A program made the translations under genes and the position numbers. From the NCBI GenBank assembly GCA_003991915.1, contig RQTK01000936.1:13961-77960 (forward strand): 64,000 nt of DNA. Direction: 5' to 3'. This DNA is from Elysia chlorotica. Lineage: Eukaryota; Mollusca; Gastropoda; Plakobranchidae. The notes below the pieces were generated by a model that ran no database searches, was not told the origin of the DNA, and saw only the letters and a list, made by a program, of their open reading frames with translations. The first letter of the stretch is position 1. Each line of letters begins with the position of its first letter. Positions 1-11,962 of the stretch are shown here, one piece after another.

Positions 1-115
1 ATTTTATAGTGCTTGATCATGGCCAATATCTTGTTATAAACCCTATTTGGCCCATAAAGCTTTCAAAAAGGGTAATATCATTGACCTCTAGTCAAATTAA
101 TTCCACTACAAGAAT

Positions 116-268
116 CTACATTTTGGCCTTCCTGGCCAGGTAGTACTGTATCCTGGCCAACATCATCATGTGAACCTCGTCGGGCCCGTCTGCTAGTCTA
201 AGCGTGCGAGCGGCAGCAAACATTGGGGCCAGGGGAAAATCCATGCTAAGGCCTCCTCCACCATGTGC
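116..268 (-). CDS. ACAD11: ACAD-like gene, terminal exon copy B
   Basis: The exon is 153 bp, the same length as copy A. It starts in phase 0 after TTTTATCAG and encodes [17 protein letters not shown], then [14 protein letters not shown], ending YLARKAKM and a TAG stop at 116-118. LSMDFPLA is closer to the family consensus (VSxDFPLA) than copy A. The C-terminal AKM fits the peroxisomal PTS1 pattern [SAC][KRH][LM]. No other exons lie between the two copies, which argues for exon duplication rather than a second gene. Confidence 0.85.
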   Translation of the reverse strand, partial: AHGGGGLSMDFPLAPMFAAARTLRLADGPDEVHMMMLARIQYYLARKAKM

Positions 269-3200
269 CTGATAAAACACATAAACAAGTAAAAGTGATG
301 CAAATTTAGAAAAAGATTTGAATAGATTTATATTAATATAAACATCACATAGCAGGCATTAAAATCCTTTAGAATTTCCTTATATTAAATCGCATCATTG
401 ATTTCACTTCAAATTTAAAGAAAGATTGATCAGCCTGGATGAAAATTTGGTTTGATTTTAATCAACTATCAGACTTGACTTACACAAAGTACTTTGAACT
501 GCTAATTCAAAAGAATAAATATGTTAGTTTTAATGGTAAAATGAGTAGATAGATATTGAAATATTCAGATGAAGTGTACTGACTGGACTAAAAACAGATC
601 CATACTAAGATGAACATATCCATAAATTCTACCATTGTACAAATCAGGATTCAGAAAGCCTGTGAGGACTCCAGAGTACACAAATGTATTGAAATATGCA
701 TTAAATATGCATTTATCTATATAATTATATGCTTTCATTTGTTAATGCATACGATTTATTTGCTGTGATACAATTAAATACTGAAATATTTTCACATGCT
801 TTATATTCTATCTCTAGGTATTTTTCCTATTCATGCATTTTTGAAGAAGACCATTTGATTTAATGCTTGTAAGTTTTCATTATAAATTAATAATGGATAT
901 TTATAAAAATTAGGTGTCACATTTCATGTATATTTACAACAGCCCAACCATATATAAATATATGTGTGTATATAAAATGTATATATTCAGTACTTTAAAC
1001 TATGTGCAATGTTCTCGGCTGTGCATGAACAAAATTCATTAAAAAAATGCAAGTGGAAAATATTTATAAGGGAGAATATGGGAACATGCAAGTGTAACAA
1101 GTCCAGAAGACTAAAAAAACAACTAAATGTAATATCTGTTCTCTAAAAAGGCCTGTATCATAAAAAGAACCCTTAAAAACAGGACTTGATTTTTTTTTAA
1201 ATATATGTTAAAGCTCAGGATATGACTCTTGGTCATGTTTACAAAATATTTGTATGCAAACTTATCATATGTAAATATTTTGTTCTTTCACATTATAATT
1301 ATTAAGAAAATGCTCTTGTAAAAGAGCATTATTAAATTTGTATTAAAATATACAAGTTGGAAACATTGAAGTGACATTCATGATAATATGTGTTCGCAAC
1401 AACTGTGCCTGTTGCTTGAAATATAATGATAAATTATCAGTTTCTATTATACGGGATTTACAAATAACCTTTTCAAGACATTGGTGCTTGCCCTCTCTTT
1501 TTCCATCAGAATGTGCTTATATAAAGACTATAATTTACCTGTGACGTTGTGTTTTGGGGGTGTTTAAGATAGTTATATTTTAGATAGTTATACTTAACAC
1601 ATTTTACAAGAATCATTCTCTTTGATCACTCTCCTTTCTAAAGGAAAAAATTATGAAGTTTGACCCTAGACAGTCTCACACAGTGTCTCCTATGGAAAGT
1701 TCAGTCGACACTAAACTGTCTAATACTGGTCAATAAGTGCTGTGCTAATCAACACGAGGCTCTCTAGTGCTATGTCATGAAAAGGTTCAAAGAAAAAAAT
1801 TAGAAAGAAAAAAATTGTACACCTTCAACAAATTTAGATACATACTGTAGTTTGCTAGACCTATCTGGGAAACCCGGAAAAGCTTTGAAGCAAATTAGAT
1901 CTCCAAAGCTACAAAAAACTTGATGAAAATTTTAGAGACTGACATATTAACACCAAATAAAAACCATTATACATTTTTTTAGCTGAATGATTATCTCAAC
2001 CGCAACCACGAGAACAGATTCACCCAAGCATCTTTTTACCTTCTAGCTAAAGCATTGCTCGTTTAGCCTTGCTGTAAATCAGCTTTGCCACAGATTTCTG
2101 ATGAACCTCATCCGGACCATCCGCTATCCTCAGCGTTCGTGCCGCTGCAAACAGTTTGGCCAGAGGAAGGGAGTCGTCCATGCCCCCACCTCCATGTGCC
2201 TGATTCAGTGACAGGGTGCATAGGAGTAAATAATGGCTAGGAAGGGAAAAAGAAGGGGGGGAAAAAGGGAAAAAACTCACCACAAAGCCGATAACAAAAT
2301 TTGTTACAATAGAGGCTCTTGAAACAATGAAACAACTTTTTTTTCTTCCCTTGCTGAGATCAACAACTCTGTACATTGACTTCATTGTGGTGATCATAGA
2401 AAGTTAGTCAGAAATCTCTCTCTTTAAAATTTTATTATTAATTAATAATTACTAGAAATCTGAAATGTGTACATTGGTTTGTTTTTTGTTTTGTTTAGGA
2501 CTTAATAATTTATGGAAGGGATGGACAAAATCTTTCATTTCATCTCATGTCTAGACAAAAGACTAAAGTTTCTGGAAAAAAAAAAGAATTAAAAAAAATG
2601 GGTTAAGGGTGCTACAAACTAAAACTATAACACCTATCTAAACCTGCCATAATTTTGTTCAATCTTTGCCTTCAATTCTATGACACACAAAGCTCAAGCT
2701 AAATAATGAGAGTGGAATGTGGTGTTAAACAAATTATTTTTTAAGTCCTTACACGCTAAAGGATTTGAAGAGAATTTTTTTATATGCTGTAAAGTTTCTC
2801 AAACATGAGGTAACAAACTATAGGCTAAACTTTAGTCTGGTTTATGACATTTCTCAGGCATGAAATTGTAAAAGAGTTTGGGGTAAAAATCAAAAGAAAT
2901 GATTTGGTAAAGGAAAAAAGTATGGGGGATGGTGGGAAACCTTTAAAAAATTCCAAATAAATTAAAATGTTTGTACATGCATATAAGGCTATATTTCGCT
3001 CTAAATCAACATCAATGACATCACTTATTACCTTAAGATTATAATGCATGATATTCAATAAAAATTTGCAATGACATTGACAGCTTTTACAGGACAATTT
3101 TAAGGATATTTAAAAATTATAGCGCTTTTAATTTATCATGTTCACCAAACCCTCCCGTCCCACTCCTCCTAACCCAATTTAGAAAGAAAAATATTTGTTT

Positions 3201-4215
3201 ATCAAGATAGCTTGCATGATTAGCAATTTAAAACAAAATATTTGCCTTGTTAAAGATTTATAGATCTGTTACTGTTTTTAAAACAAATGAAACACTCGTA
3301 ACATAAACAATATAAAAAAAACTATTTAATACTTAGTAAACATTAAGGGGAAAAAAAACAAAAAACAAGCGACACCAATCATGCCAAGCAGTAAGGTCCA
3401 ACATGCAATATACGGGTGAGAAAAAGTTTCCCAATAACCTCACTGTTGTCAAATTTGAACAAGAATCAAAGAGCAAAAAGCCTTGGTGTTGTTTTTTTAA
3501 TCATGCACAATCCACAAAACCAAAACAAACAAAAATAGGTCCATGGCATTCTTACTTTATGTCTAATACAAAGAATAAAACATGAAAGTAAAGAACAAAA
3601 GACTTCCCACATCTCATACAAATGCCTTATATCTCTATGATCTTGGACTCACCTGTATTGCTCTGTCTAAGACTTTACAAGCCATAGAAGGCGCTGCTAT
3701 CTTTATCATTGCAATCTCTGGAGCAGCTACCTTTAAATTGAAAAATTGGGAAGGAAAACGATGTTTCGCTTAAAATAGGTCTGTAAATAGTGAGATATTA
3801 AATGTTAATCTTAGAGGTGCATACGTAACAAAATTCTAGAATACCCCTTTTGAAATGGATCATCAGGAGGAACTAAAAAGAAGATTTCCAGCCATTCTTT
3901 CTTAACCGTAATACCTCTTTATAATCCTAGTCTGGGTCCTTTTCTGAAGCGTTAAAATATTTATCCAAGGTGAATTTCATAAGAAATATAAGCTGAAAAG
4001 TTAAGATATTCATACAATGTGAATTTTCATAGCATACACTATCTAAAGCCTTTAAATATTTATTCAAAGTGCCTTTCATATGATAAATAATCTGAACCAT
4101 CTAAATATTGTTCCAACATGTATTTTTCATAGGATACATAATAAGCAATATAGGAATATTAAAATAAAGAAAAGATATTCCATATTAAACCCTTGAGGAT
4201 CTACTATTTGTTTTA

Positions 4216-4257
<42 letters not shown>

Positions 4258-7200
4258 CATTATAATTATCATTATTATTATTATATCATTTTAAAAAGTT
4301 CGTTTGTAGTCCAAATTCTACTGTAATTTTCTTTCTTTAGGTAATAAAAAAAAATCCAACAAATTGGCTCATTTTTATTTAAACCCCACCATGGCATACA
4401 TAATTAGCTAGATACTGATTTAACAAATATATTGATATCCATACTAAGACTAAAATGTCATAAATTATTTCCGGGATAGGACATCCTGCTAACACAGTAA
4501 CTCCATCACAAGAGGAAAAAAAAGGTAACAAAACAAACAAAAACCAAACAACTAACTAGTTTCCAGCTGTCCCACCTTGTTGCCATAGAGATCCATCATG
4601 TGTGCAGCCTTGAGGACCAGCAGACGACACTGCTCTATCTCAATCCTGGACCGAGCAACGTCTTGCTGGATGGAACCCTGAGCAGCCAGGGGTTTGCCAA
4701 ACGCTACACGGTCCATAGTCTGTCGGGAAACAAACAGTATTGAGAGAAGGAGACATAAGGACATGTTGTGGGTCTAGAGCCTTATTATTGTAACTGCAAA
4801 GAGTTTAAGAGGGCAATAACTATATTTTGTTTGGATGATAGTTCTAGATCTAGATCTAAAGCCTGTCACCTCATGGCAAACTACATTGTTATTAAAAAGG
4901 GGATGTAAAATACCCAGGAAAAAATGATTGTAGCACAGTTTTCTCCTGTCAATAAATTCTTTTTGATTCTTACTTTGGGAATAAAGCTAGTAAGAAAAAC
5001 ATAAAATCTTGATGTAACTAAGTTTTACTGCGTGAGAGTCTGATCAGAATTCGTTTGTTGCACATGTTTATGGTAAAATTAATCCAGTAGTTGATTATGG
5101 AAGATATCCTCGTTTTACTATAGCACTTCCATTTGGCAAATGACATTCTCTTTGAAAATTGCACTCCAGGTAAGAACTTTTGCTTAGTGATGCTAACTGG
5201 ATCATCATTTTTTCACTGAACCTTTTGGCAAAAAACGCCATAGCACATTGAATCAAAATACACACATCCCATTGTTAAGACTATTAATTTTACTGAAATT
5301 GGATATGCCAACTTTTTTTTTACTGAAAATCTGTACATAAATGGAAAAAAGACATCACAGCATTCAATATAAAAAGTAAAACCCAAAACGCACCCTGTCA
5401 ATCATGAGCTGCAGGGCCCTCTCTGCATAACCAATGAGCCTCATACAGTGGTGTATCCTGCCAGGACCAAGTCTTCCCTGGGCAATCTCGAACCCTCGCC
5501 CTTCGCCTAACAGTATGTTGCTGGCAGGAACTCGCACATTTTCAAACATAACCTCGCAGTGACCCTCTGGGTAGGAAAAAGGTTGAAGAATTTGGATTCA
5601 CTATACCGAACCGTTCCCTAACTTAACGTAGACACCGGCACACTTGTAAAATAAATAAATAAAAATAAGGAATGTTTCACGAAACATGATAGTTTCATAG
5701 CTGCCTACCACAATTTTTGACTATTCCTTTTTCAATTTTCACTAAATAACAGTGCAACTAGTTGTTTTGTTCATTATTATAGGACATTTATGTTCATTTA
5801 GTTGTTTTGTTTATGGGACTTTTTTTTTATATAATTGATGTTTTAATGGGATCTTTATTTTCACATAATGATCCCATGATAATCCTTCTGCATCAACCAT
5901 TCCACAGTAATAAACATATAAATTTGCACTAGAGTCGGCATTGCCCATATACATGTTTTAAAATGAGATTGTATAATCATTTGTGTTACAGTAATGGTCC
6001 CCGCAGCAGTATAGGTTTGTGACAGTCTCCAGCTTATTGAAACTGAGGACCACATAGGTACCCTTGGTCATAGTAACTCTGCTGCCTGTATTTACTCGCA
6101 CTAGAGTCAGTCTTGCCCATAAAAATACAAATCTTGCATTTTGGATGAAGTGCACCTGGGAAAAAAAAAGATGGTACAGGGGAATTAACTCAAGATAAAC
6201 CTCTTGGGGACAACCTAAGTATTTTATCCCAAGTTTATACCAGGGCTTTCCTAGAAGGGAATGTGTCATTTCGTTTTTGTATATGCTTTTTCATAGCCTT
6301 TGCACATAAATAGCATATATGCTATTGTTATTTCAATTTTTCTCCCTTTCCTTATGACACAGAAAAGAAACAATTTCCTGGAGATAGAGTTTTGTGGACT
6401 TAAATACCAATAGAAGTAAGCGCTTGCTACTTCTAAAAATACATTATATAGGATTGTAGATACAAATAAGAAACCATTCTTGGTTCTTATTTTCAAAGCT
6501 GAAAGTTTTATGGGTTTGGGAACTGCAAAAACATTTTTGTCTGGACAGGAAAAATGCAGTTTGTTTTGGTATAGAAAAAAAACACTACCTGAGGTCCACC
6601 ATTTGTGGCCATTGACAATGTAATAATCCCCTTCTCTTCTAATAGAAGACTCAATGTTTGTGGCATCTGATGAAGCAACCTGTTGCGGGAAATCAGAACT
6701 AGAAAATACATAAATTAACAAAGAAGGGCACAGTTGAAGACGTAAAGTTCTGGGCTTTTTATTTTCAGACTCAGACTGTAATTTACATTTGTAAGAGCAT
6801 TATTTTTTTCTATGATTCATGTTATGTTATTTTTTATTGAGATTTTAGTGTGTAAAAGATCTGACTTTGTTTCAAATGGCCCTCTATAAGTGATCCGCAT
6901 TGTGATAATTATTTTCTTATTAATAATCATTTTTTATCTAGTTATTCTTATTATTTTATTTATTTATTTATTCTACACTAAGGACTAAGTTTTAAATGAT
7001 GAAGCTCCCGCCTTACTTATCTCGGCCCACATACGCGAGTCATCTCTGATCTTTCCATGAAGCTTCTCAATGCACACCTGTTCCATAACGCAGGATCGTC
7101 TCCATATTACCTGTGTCTGGGGCTTGACAGTTAAACACCTGGGGGAAAAAATGAGGAAATTACATTTTTTTATGACATGGATCATCAGATCCTATGATTG

Positions 7201-8208
7201 TTTTGTTAATGTTATAGCATGTCATTTACTCATTTACTCTTGCAAATATATTTATTTACTTTCCTCAATTCCTTATCTGGGCAAAAGTATAAGGAAAATT
7301 TATTAAGCCTTGCCTCATTACTCTAGAAAAAAAGTCTTGTCTGTTTTGAAGAGAGACAATTTAGAGGTTGGAAAATATCCATGAGTTGATATATGTACCT
7401 TATATATACTTAGAATAAAAATTACCTAGAACAAATATAATAATGTAACTTTAGGATAAGAGACAAAATTCAAATAAGAATGGAATTTTAACTGGAGCGT
7501 TTGGAAAATCTGTGCAAGTCAAAACATGGAGCATTTGGAATATTATTATGTACAAGTCAAAACTTTTTACCTCTGGTGCCAAAAGACACTTGCCCATTTC
7601 TTCACAAAGAAAGGCATACTCCAAGTTGGTGAGTCCTGCCCCATACTTTTTCTCTGGGTCTGATTCCAGTGGGAGGAACAAGTTCCACAGGCCAGCTGCT
7701 TTGGCCTTTGCCTTGAAATAAAATAAGAAAAAATATCACGCATAGTAAGAAGAAAAAGCAAACATTTTAACTTATCTATGATCTAGGTCCTATTGAAAGG
7801 GAGGGCTTTAAACGACAATCAGAATGCTTTCAAAAGCTTTCTTGAAACCATTGATGAACAATGGCCCATGTAGCTTTCTTATCTTTCCTTTTACTAAAGT
7901 TTACCATGCCCTCTTTCAAAACATGCATTTCTAATTATTGCATTTCTTATTGTGTACATATTGATAGAAAAATGTTCTTTGTGCCCTAGAAGTGAAGATA
8001 TTTTTTTAATAAGGAATTATCTCTGAAGCTCCTCAATGTTAAGTTGATTCTAGTGTATTAAAGTTATTTAAATCACCCGAGAGCCCAATGTATTGCAGTA
8101 TTTAATACATGGAGTTCAAATAAGAATGAACACATTTAAAAATTAATTACTACTTCTCCCTCACCACTACTATAACATTGGAATTATTATAAGATTTATA
8201 TTTTTTTC

Positions 8209-8277
<69 letters not shown>

Positions 8278-9516
8278 TAAAGTGCATTTATATTTCTGTT
8301 TTCCCATAGTGTTGCTCGAAGTGTTTAAAATTTGTGTATGAATCAATCGATTTGTACATTTTGCCAAAATTAAAGTTTAAAAATTAATACAGAATACACA
8401 GAATCATAATAAAGTTCTAGCTGATAGTTTGTGTAATAAAAGTGGTATAAAACATACACATTAAGAATCATTGTAAATAACTAGCAAATAAATCGTATGA
8501 AAATCAATACAATGAAATAAATATATAAATCATGGAGAAAACAGATGGTACATATATATGTACAAAGCACCAGCATACATTTCTCAGACTTATGTTAAAA
8601 TACATTTATTATTAAATAATTTGTAGAATAAAGTATTTAGTATTTTTAATTTTTTATATTATAAAGACATTTTTTTTTTTAAATAAATGGTACAATAAAA
8701 ATGTTACACAGAATTAAATAATCATATTAACTACATTGATGAATTAATAGCTATATTTTCCTAAAACAACATGGAGCCAATGAAAGATGTAAAAAAAAGG
8801 TCTTAACTCTACTTTTAAAAGTTTGCAAACTGTCGAAAGCTGCAAAGTTAAAAGATCGCTCACCATAATTTCTCAAGTGGACTATGGGTTATAAATCATA
8901 AAACTGATAATTTATTTTATCTTCAAGGATAGCTCTCTTTTTCAGGCTTGTAAGAAAAAAAAGGATATTTTCGACTTTGATTATAAGCGTTTCTATTTTA
9001 TAATAATATATTTAGTTTATTATAAAACCTCTTGGGAACAGTTTTAAAAAAAGTGTTTGTCTCTCTCCTAATTTTATAAAATATGATTTTAAGTAAAGAG
9101 TGGCTGTACATTTTTTTTTTAAATGAAGGAATCATTTATTGCCTTTGGTAAGGGGTTACTTTTAGTTTTTTTAAAGCCACATGTTATCTTAAATCATAAA
9201 TCTAAAGCAGATTCTGCAATTCAGTTCTTCTAAATAAATTATTAGTTTTTCGTCAATAATATGATCTAAGTATAATTTCACCTACCTTTGTCTCTTCCAA
9301 CTCTGGCATTATCTCCCATCTGTTGATCTTTGGCTGGCTCATCCTTTGAACTTTTTGAGCCTCCAACGAAAGGACATTTTCTTGAATGAATTGTTTAACC
9401 CTGCCGTGAAGCTCCTGTACTGTTGGTGATAAGCCTTGAACAGAAACTGCCATCTTACCACATCCATTTTTAGTTGGTGTCTTTGATATAGAAGGAAGCT
9501 GATGTTTAGATGACAT
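116..9516 (-). CDS. ACAD11: Acyl-CoA dehydrogenase, ACAD10/ACAD11-like, multi-exon gene with two terminal exons
   Basis: This is a flavin-dependent acyl-CoA dehydrogenase, the enzyme class for the first step of fatty acyl-CoA beta-oxidation. Visible exons, in transcript order, are 9516-9286, 7711-7571, 7138-7078, 6679-6589, 6155-6078, 5566-5394, 4719-4576, 3730-3653, then 2199-2047 or 268-116. Family signatures are [61 protein letters not shown] and [14 protein letters not shown], the C-terminal hallmark of ACAD10/11. There is no kinase (APH) domain at the N-terminus as in vertebrate ACAD11, so this is an ACAD-only form. Two internal segments expected in the family were not found: the one ending in MTEP after exon 3, and the one around VPMDTPG after exon 5. 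Phases also demand them. The start at 9516 (MSSKHQ) is the likeliest; MAV at 9453 is an alternative. ACAD10 cannot be excluded. Confidence 0.85.
269..2046 (-). other. Intron or spacer between duplicated terminal exons
   Basis: This is AT-rich sequence with no recognisable exon. It would be an intron when terminal exon B is used, or 3' UTR/flank when copy A is used. Confidence 0.5.
2047..2199 (-). CDS. ACAD11: ACAD-like gene, terminal exon copy A
   Basis: The exon starts in phase 0 after an AG and encodes [17 protein letters not shown], then [14 protein letters not shown], ending SKAKRAML and a TAG stop at 2047-2049. It is homologous along its length to the exon at 116-268, and both carry the ADGPDEVH hallmark. 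Its end (AML) is not a canonical PTS1 tripeptide. Confidence 0.88.
   Translation of the reverse strand, partial: AHGGGGMDDSLPLAKLFAAARTLRIADGPDEVHQKSVAKLIYSKAKRAML
3653..3730 (-). CDS. ACAD11: ACAD-like gene, exon 8 (last shared exon)
   Basis: The exon is 78 bp (26 codons, phase 0-0) with a strong CAG/GTGAGT donor. It encodes [20 protein letters not shown] then LDRAIQ. It can splice in frame to either of the two downstream terminal exons, at 2199 and at 268. Confidence 0.9.
4214..4284. repeat. (ATT)n microsatellite
   Basis: A nearly pure ATT tract lies in the intron between ACAD exons 7 and 8, with a few interruptions at its right end. Confidence 0.95.
4576..4719 (-). CDS. ACAD11: ACAD-like gene, exon 7
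   Basis: The exon is 144 bp (48 codons, phase 0-0), with a CGACAG acceptor and an AAG/GTGGGA donor. It encodes [20 protein letters not shown], then [20 protein letters not shown] and ends GNK. This is conserved C-terminal helical domain sequence. Confidence 0.9.
5394..5566 (-). CDS. ACAD11: ACAD-like gene, exon 6
   Basis: The exon is 173 bp with a CTACCCAG acceptor and a GACAGG/GTGCGT donor. After two bases it encodes [18 protein letters not shown] and the highly conserved [20 protein letters not shown] block, then [19 protein letters not shown]. This is the start of the C-terminal helical domain that contributes to FAD binding and oligomerisation. Confidence 0.9.
6078..6155 (-). CDS. ACAD11: ACAD-like gene, exon 5 (3' boundary uncertain)
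   Basis: The exon starts after TTTCCCAG and encodes [18 protein letters not shown] then ASKYRQQ, matching the conserved PKCKIaIfMGKTD block. Homology stops at QQS. A weak GTTACT donor at 6077 would end it in phase 1. The following homologous block, with the VPMDTPG signature, was not found before exon 6. Confidence 0.72.
6589..6679 (-). CDS. ACAD11: ACAD-like gene, exon 4
   Basis: The exon is 91 bp with a CAACAG acceptor and a TCAG/GTAGTG donor. It encodes [10 protein letters not shown] … [12 protein letters not shown] plus one base that completes a Gly codon with exon 5. This is part of the conserved middle domain around the FAD/substrate site. Confidence 0.88.
7078..7138 (-). CDS. ACAD11: ACAD-like gene, exon 3
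   Basis: The exon is 61 bp, starting after a CCCCCAG acceptor and ending ACAG/GTGTGC. It encodes [20 protein letters not shown] and leaves one base over (phase 1). The next visible exon begins in phase 0, so at least one exon of length 3n+2 must lie between them. None was recognised in the 400 bp available. Confidence 0.85.
7571..7711 (-). CDS. ACAD11: ACAD-like gene, exon 2
   Basis: The exon is 141 bp (47 codons, phase 0-0), bounded by a CAAG acceptor and a GAG/GTAAAA donor. It encodes [14 protein letters not shown], then [18 protein letters not shown], ending LAPE. This is the conserved N-terminal domain block of ACAD10/11. Confidence 0.88.
8209..8274. repeat. (AAT)n microsatellite
   Basis: An almost pure run of AAT units about 65 bp long lies in the 1.6-kb first intron of the ACAD-like gene. 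Confidence 0.95.
9286..9516 (-). CDS. ACAD11: ACAD-like gene, exon 1 (start codon)
   Basis: The exon encodes about 77 residues from [10 protein letters not shown] to PELEETK and closes at an AAG/GTAGGT donor. The segment from [16 protein letters not shown] onward matches the N-terminal alpha-helical start of ACAD10/11-type dehydrogenases. The reading frame stays open to an ATG at 9588, but the ATG at 9516 gives a more plausible start. No mitochondrial presequence is obvious in the first 20 residues. Confidence 0.72.
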
Positions 9517-9663
9517 CGTATGAGTGGTTCTGCGAGAGATTTTAATGTTTAGGCACTTAATGTAATTTTGAAGTAAAAAAGCTTTCAAGAGGCAAAAATT
9601 ATAGACTGTGGCATAGCCTATGAATCTCCTGCTTCAAATACATCTAATTATAAGGCTAGATCT

Positions 9664-9745
9664 GGGTAGAATGCACAAAAATAACGTAGCTTACGTCTCG
9701 TCTTAAGCCTTAGATAAATCTACGTCTTGTTTGTGCATTCTACCC
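9664..9745. repeat. Short perfect-armed inverted repeat (hairpin)
   Basis: GGGTAGAATGCACAAA at the left end is the exact reverse complement of TTTGTGCATTCTACCC at the right end. A second inner pair (ACGTAG/CTACGT) extends the stem. The total of 82 bp sits about 150 bp upstream of the ACAD-like start codon. It may be a tiny MITE or a structured 5'-flank element; no target duplication was identified. Confidence 0.6.
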
Positions 9746-10645
9746 CTAGTACACAAAGTTTAATACTGTTTCAATAAAATCTACTTTGCAATGTAACTGC
9801 ATTTGAAAAGAAATGATTTTGAAATGTTTCCTAAATTGATGCCTTGAGCTATATTTTTTAATTATTTAGATTCTAGATCGATCTATAATTAAAAAAATTT
9901 GCTTCGATTCACTAAAGTAGAAGGACATCAACCTAGATTAAATTTCTTAGTTTCCTATAATAAACAAAGTCATTGTTTACAAAGTAAAGTAACTGAGCCA
10001 GTGAGCCTACAGTTCAAAGGTGAATGCAAGTTTAGATTTTCTAGGAAGTGTCTATTTGCACTATAATTCTACATTGTTTCACGTCACGCGTTTCTGTCCA
10101 AATGAGCACCATTATAGCTATTGCGATACACAGCGTGTCAATTTTTTTTATCAGACACATAAAATTAGTGGCTACATCCTCAAAGACACAATATTACACA
10201 TGCGAGAGGGAGCTCTTATACCACTGGTGCATTTTAATATATAAATCGTACAATAGCGGTGGATAAATAAAATATGTACGGTTAGTAATAGTAGACCCTA
10301 TTTCTGAAGAGCAATCAAAACCTGTTCATTTTGCCGATACATGTATCTACATTCTTTTATCTCTCTGTCGCTCTATTCGTAGTAGAATATTATACAAATT
10401 ATACAGATGGGTTAAAGTATTCAAACATCTCCCATCTCTACTCTCTTTCTCCCCTCTCATATTCGGTAGCTTACGACTCGTCGTTACAATAAAAATTATA
10501 GGAATACGAAGGTTTAAGATGTATTTGAAGGACATATCAAATGTTTCTAATTTACGTTCCAGTAATAATTGCTCAAAAAAATAATCATGGTAAAATTTAT
10601 AATGTCTTAGCTGGTCACATATAGAGCGGGTGAGATGTTGGGAAT

Positions 10646-10647
<2 letters not shown>

Positions 10648-10694
<47 letters not shown>
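10648..10694. repeat. (GA)n microsatellite
   Basis: This is a pure GA tract of about 47 bp. Confidence 0.95.
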
Positions 10695-10696
<2 letters not shown>

Positions 10697-10876
10697 CAGA
10701 GAAGTAAGAGTTTGGCGCCCATCGTTAGCATTCTTTAGGCTATATTGTGGACGGGTGCAAAGACTAAAGCCTGGCAAGTTTACGTGCTGTCATACAGAGG
10801 CAGTGCGTTTATAACATGACTCTGTCTTAGCTGGTCACATTATACTGACACCTACGCAACCGGGGGGCGAGGGGGG

Positions 10877-10878
<2 letters not shown>

Positions 10879-10932
<54 letters not shown>

Positions 10933-10936
10933 GAGG
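10879..10936. repeat. G-run and (GA)n microsatellite
   Basis: A poly-G stretch passes directly into a GA tract of about 50 bp. Confidence 0.95.
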
Positions 10937-11962
10937 TAAATTACAAATGTTCAATGATAGACATTGCTCACGGTGAATAATGTATGATCAATGGAGTAGA
11001 AAGAAAACGTTTGGAAAAGAGCCAAGGGAGATAACACAAAAATAGTATCATTATTCTTGTAATCTATAAGGTTTGTGTCCCTTAGATATTCAAAGGAAAA
11101 TAACTCTGTATAAAGGGAGATAATCCAAAAAACAAGCAGGGGGTGCGGTGTACCACTCTGACCCTCCGACATATATGCACTTTCAGGATAGCCGACCCAC
11201 CACACCACAATGACGAGGTACATAGCGCCTTCGAATTCATAAGAAGACATGTTGGAAGTGGAGTGAAAACGTTGTTCTAAATTCAAAAGTGTAAAAAAAA
11301 AAGGAAACACCGGGGAAAGTATTGTATTTTCCATCAAAATGGTCAAACTTTCTTTTAGCAATAAAGTTGCTAAACTTTGGTTGGGGTCAAAAGCTGTAAG
11401 TTACAATCGTCGCATTAGTAGTGGGTCCGTGATAATTTTATTACAAACTAGTGCTATGATTAACCGTATTTTGTTGTCCAATTTTGTTCATCCATCACAC
11501 ATAAAAGGGATGAGTGTTCTATCTTGACGATATAAGAATTATTAAATTAAACAACGCTCAGACTATATGCCTATCAGTCTGAGGATCCGTCGCCGTATAA
11601 GGTCCTTCTTTGCAAACTAGGAGAGACTATCGCTTTCCTTCTCCAAAGAAAAGTGATCGACGCGAAAATGGGTGGAGCTCACTGTTACCCTTCTGCTCCG
11701 AACATTAATTTTGATAAACCAGCCAGGGACGTTTTTTTTGCGCCAATATTTAAGCTTGCAAAACTGAAAGGATAAAGTCACCGAAATAAACAAAAAGTCT
11801 GTGAGGAGTGTCCTCCTGTCCTTACCGTGATAAGAACTAAAAAGAAATACATCACTGTTATCCTCATTAAACAAAATGTGTGTTTCGGTCAGTTCGGTGT
11901 CTTGGTCGGTACTTATGGAAGCTCGGTCTATACCTTTTCTCCTCCGGTCGCGCTTAGGAGAG

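Larger units (their letters stand above)
9746..11962. other. Gene-free flank, upstream of the ACAD-like gene
   Basis: No convincing gene is seen on either strand. It contains two GA microsatellites. A phrase GTCTTAGCTGGTCACAT occurs twice, near 10604 and 10825, each time just before a GA tract. Promoter sequence for the minus-strand ACAD-like gene is expected at the left edge, but no TATA box stands out. Confidence 0.4.

Noticed and set aside
8170-8367. Open reading stretch with a long poly-Leu run
   Set aside because: It is a translation of the (AAT)n microsatellite inside an intron; no homology or start context.
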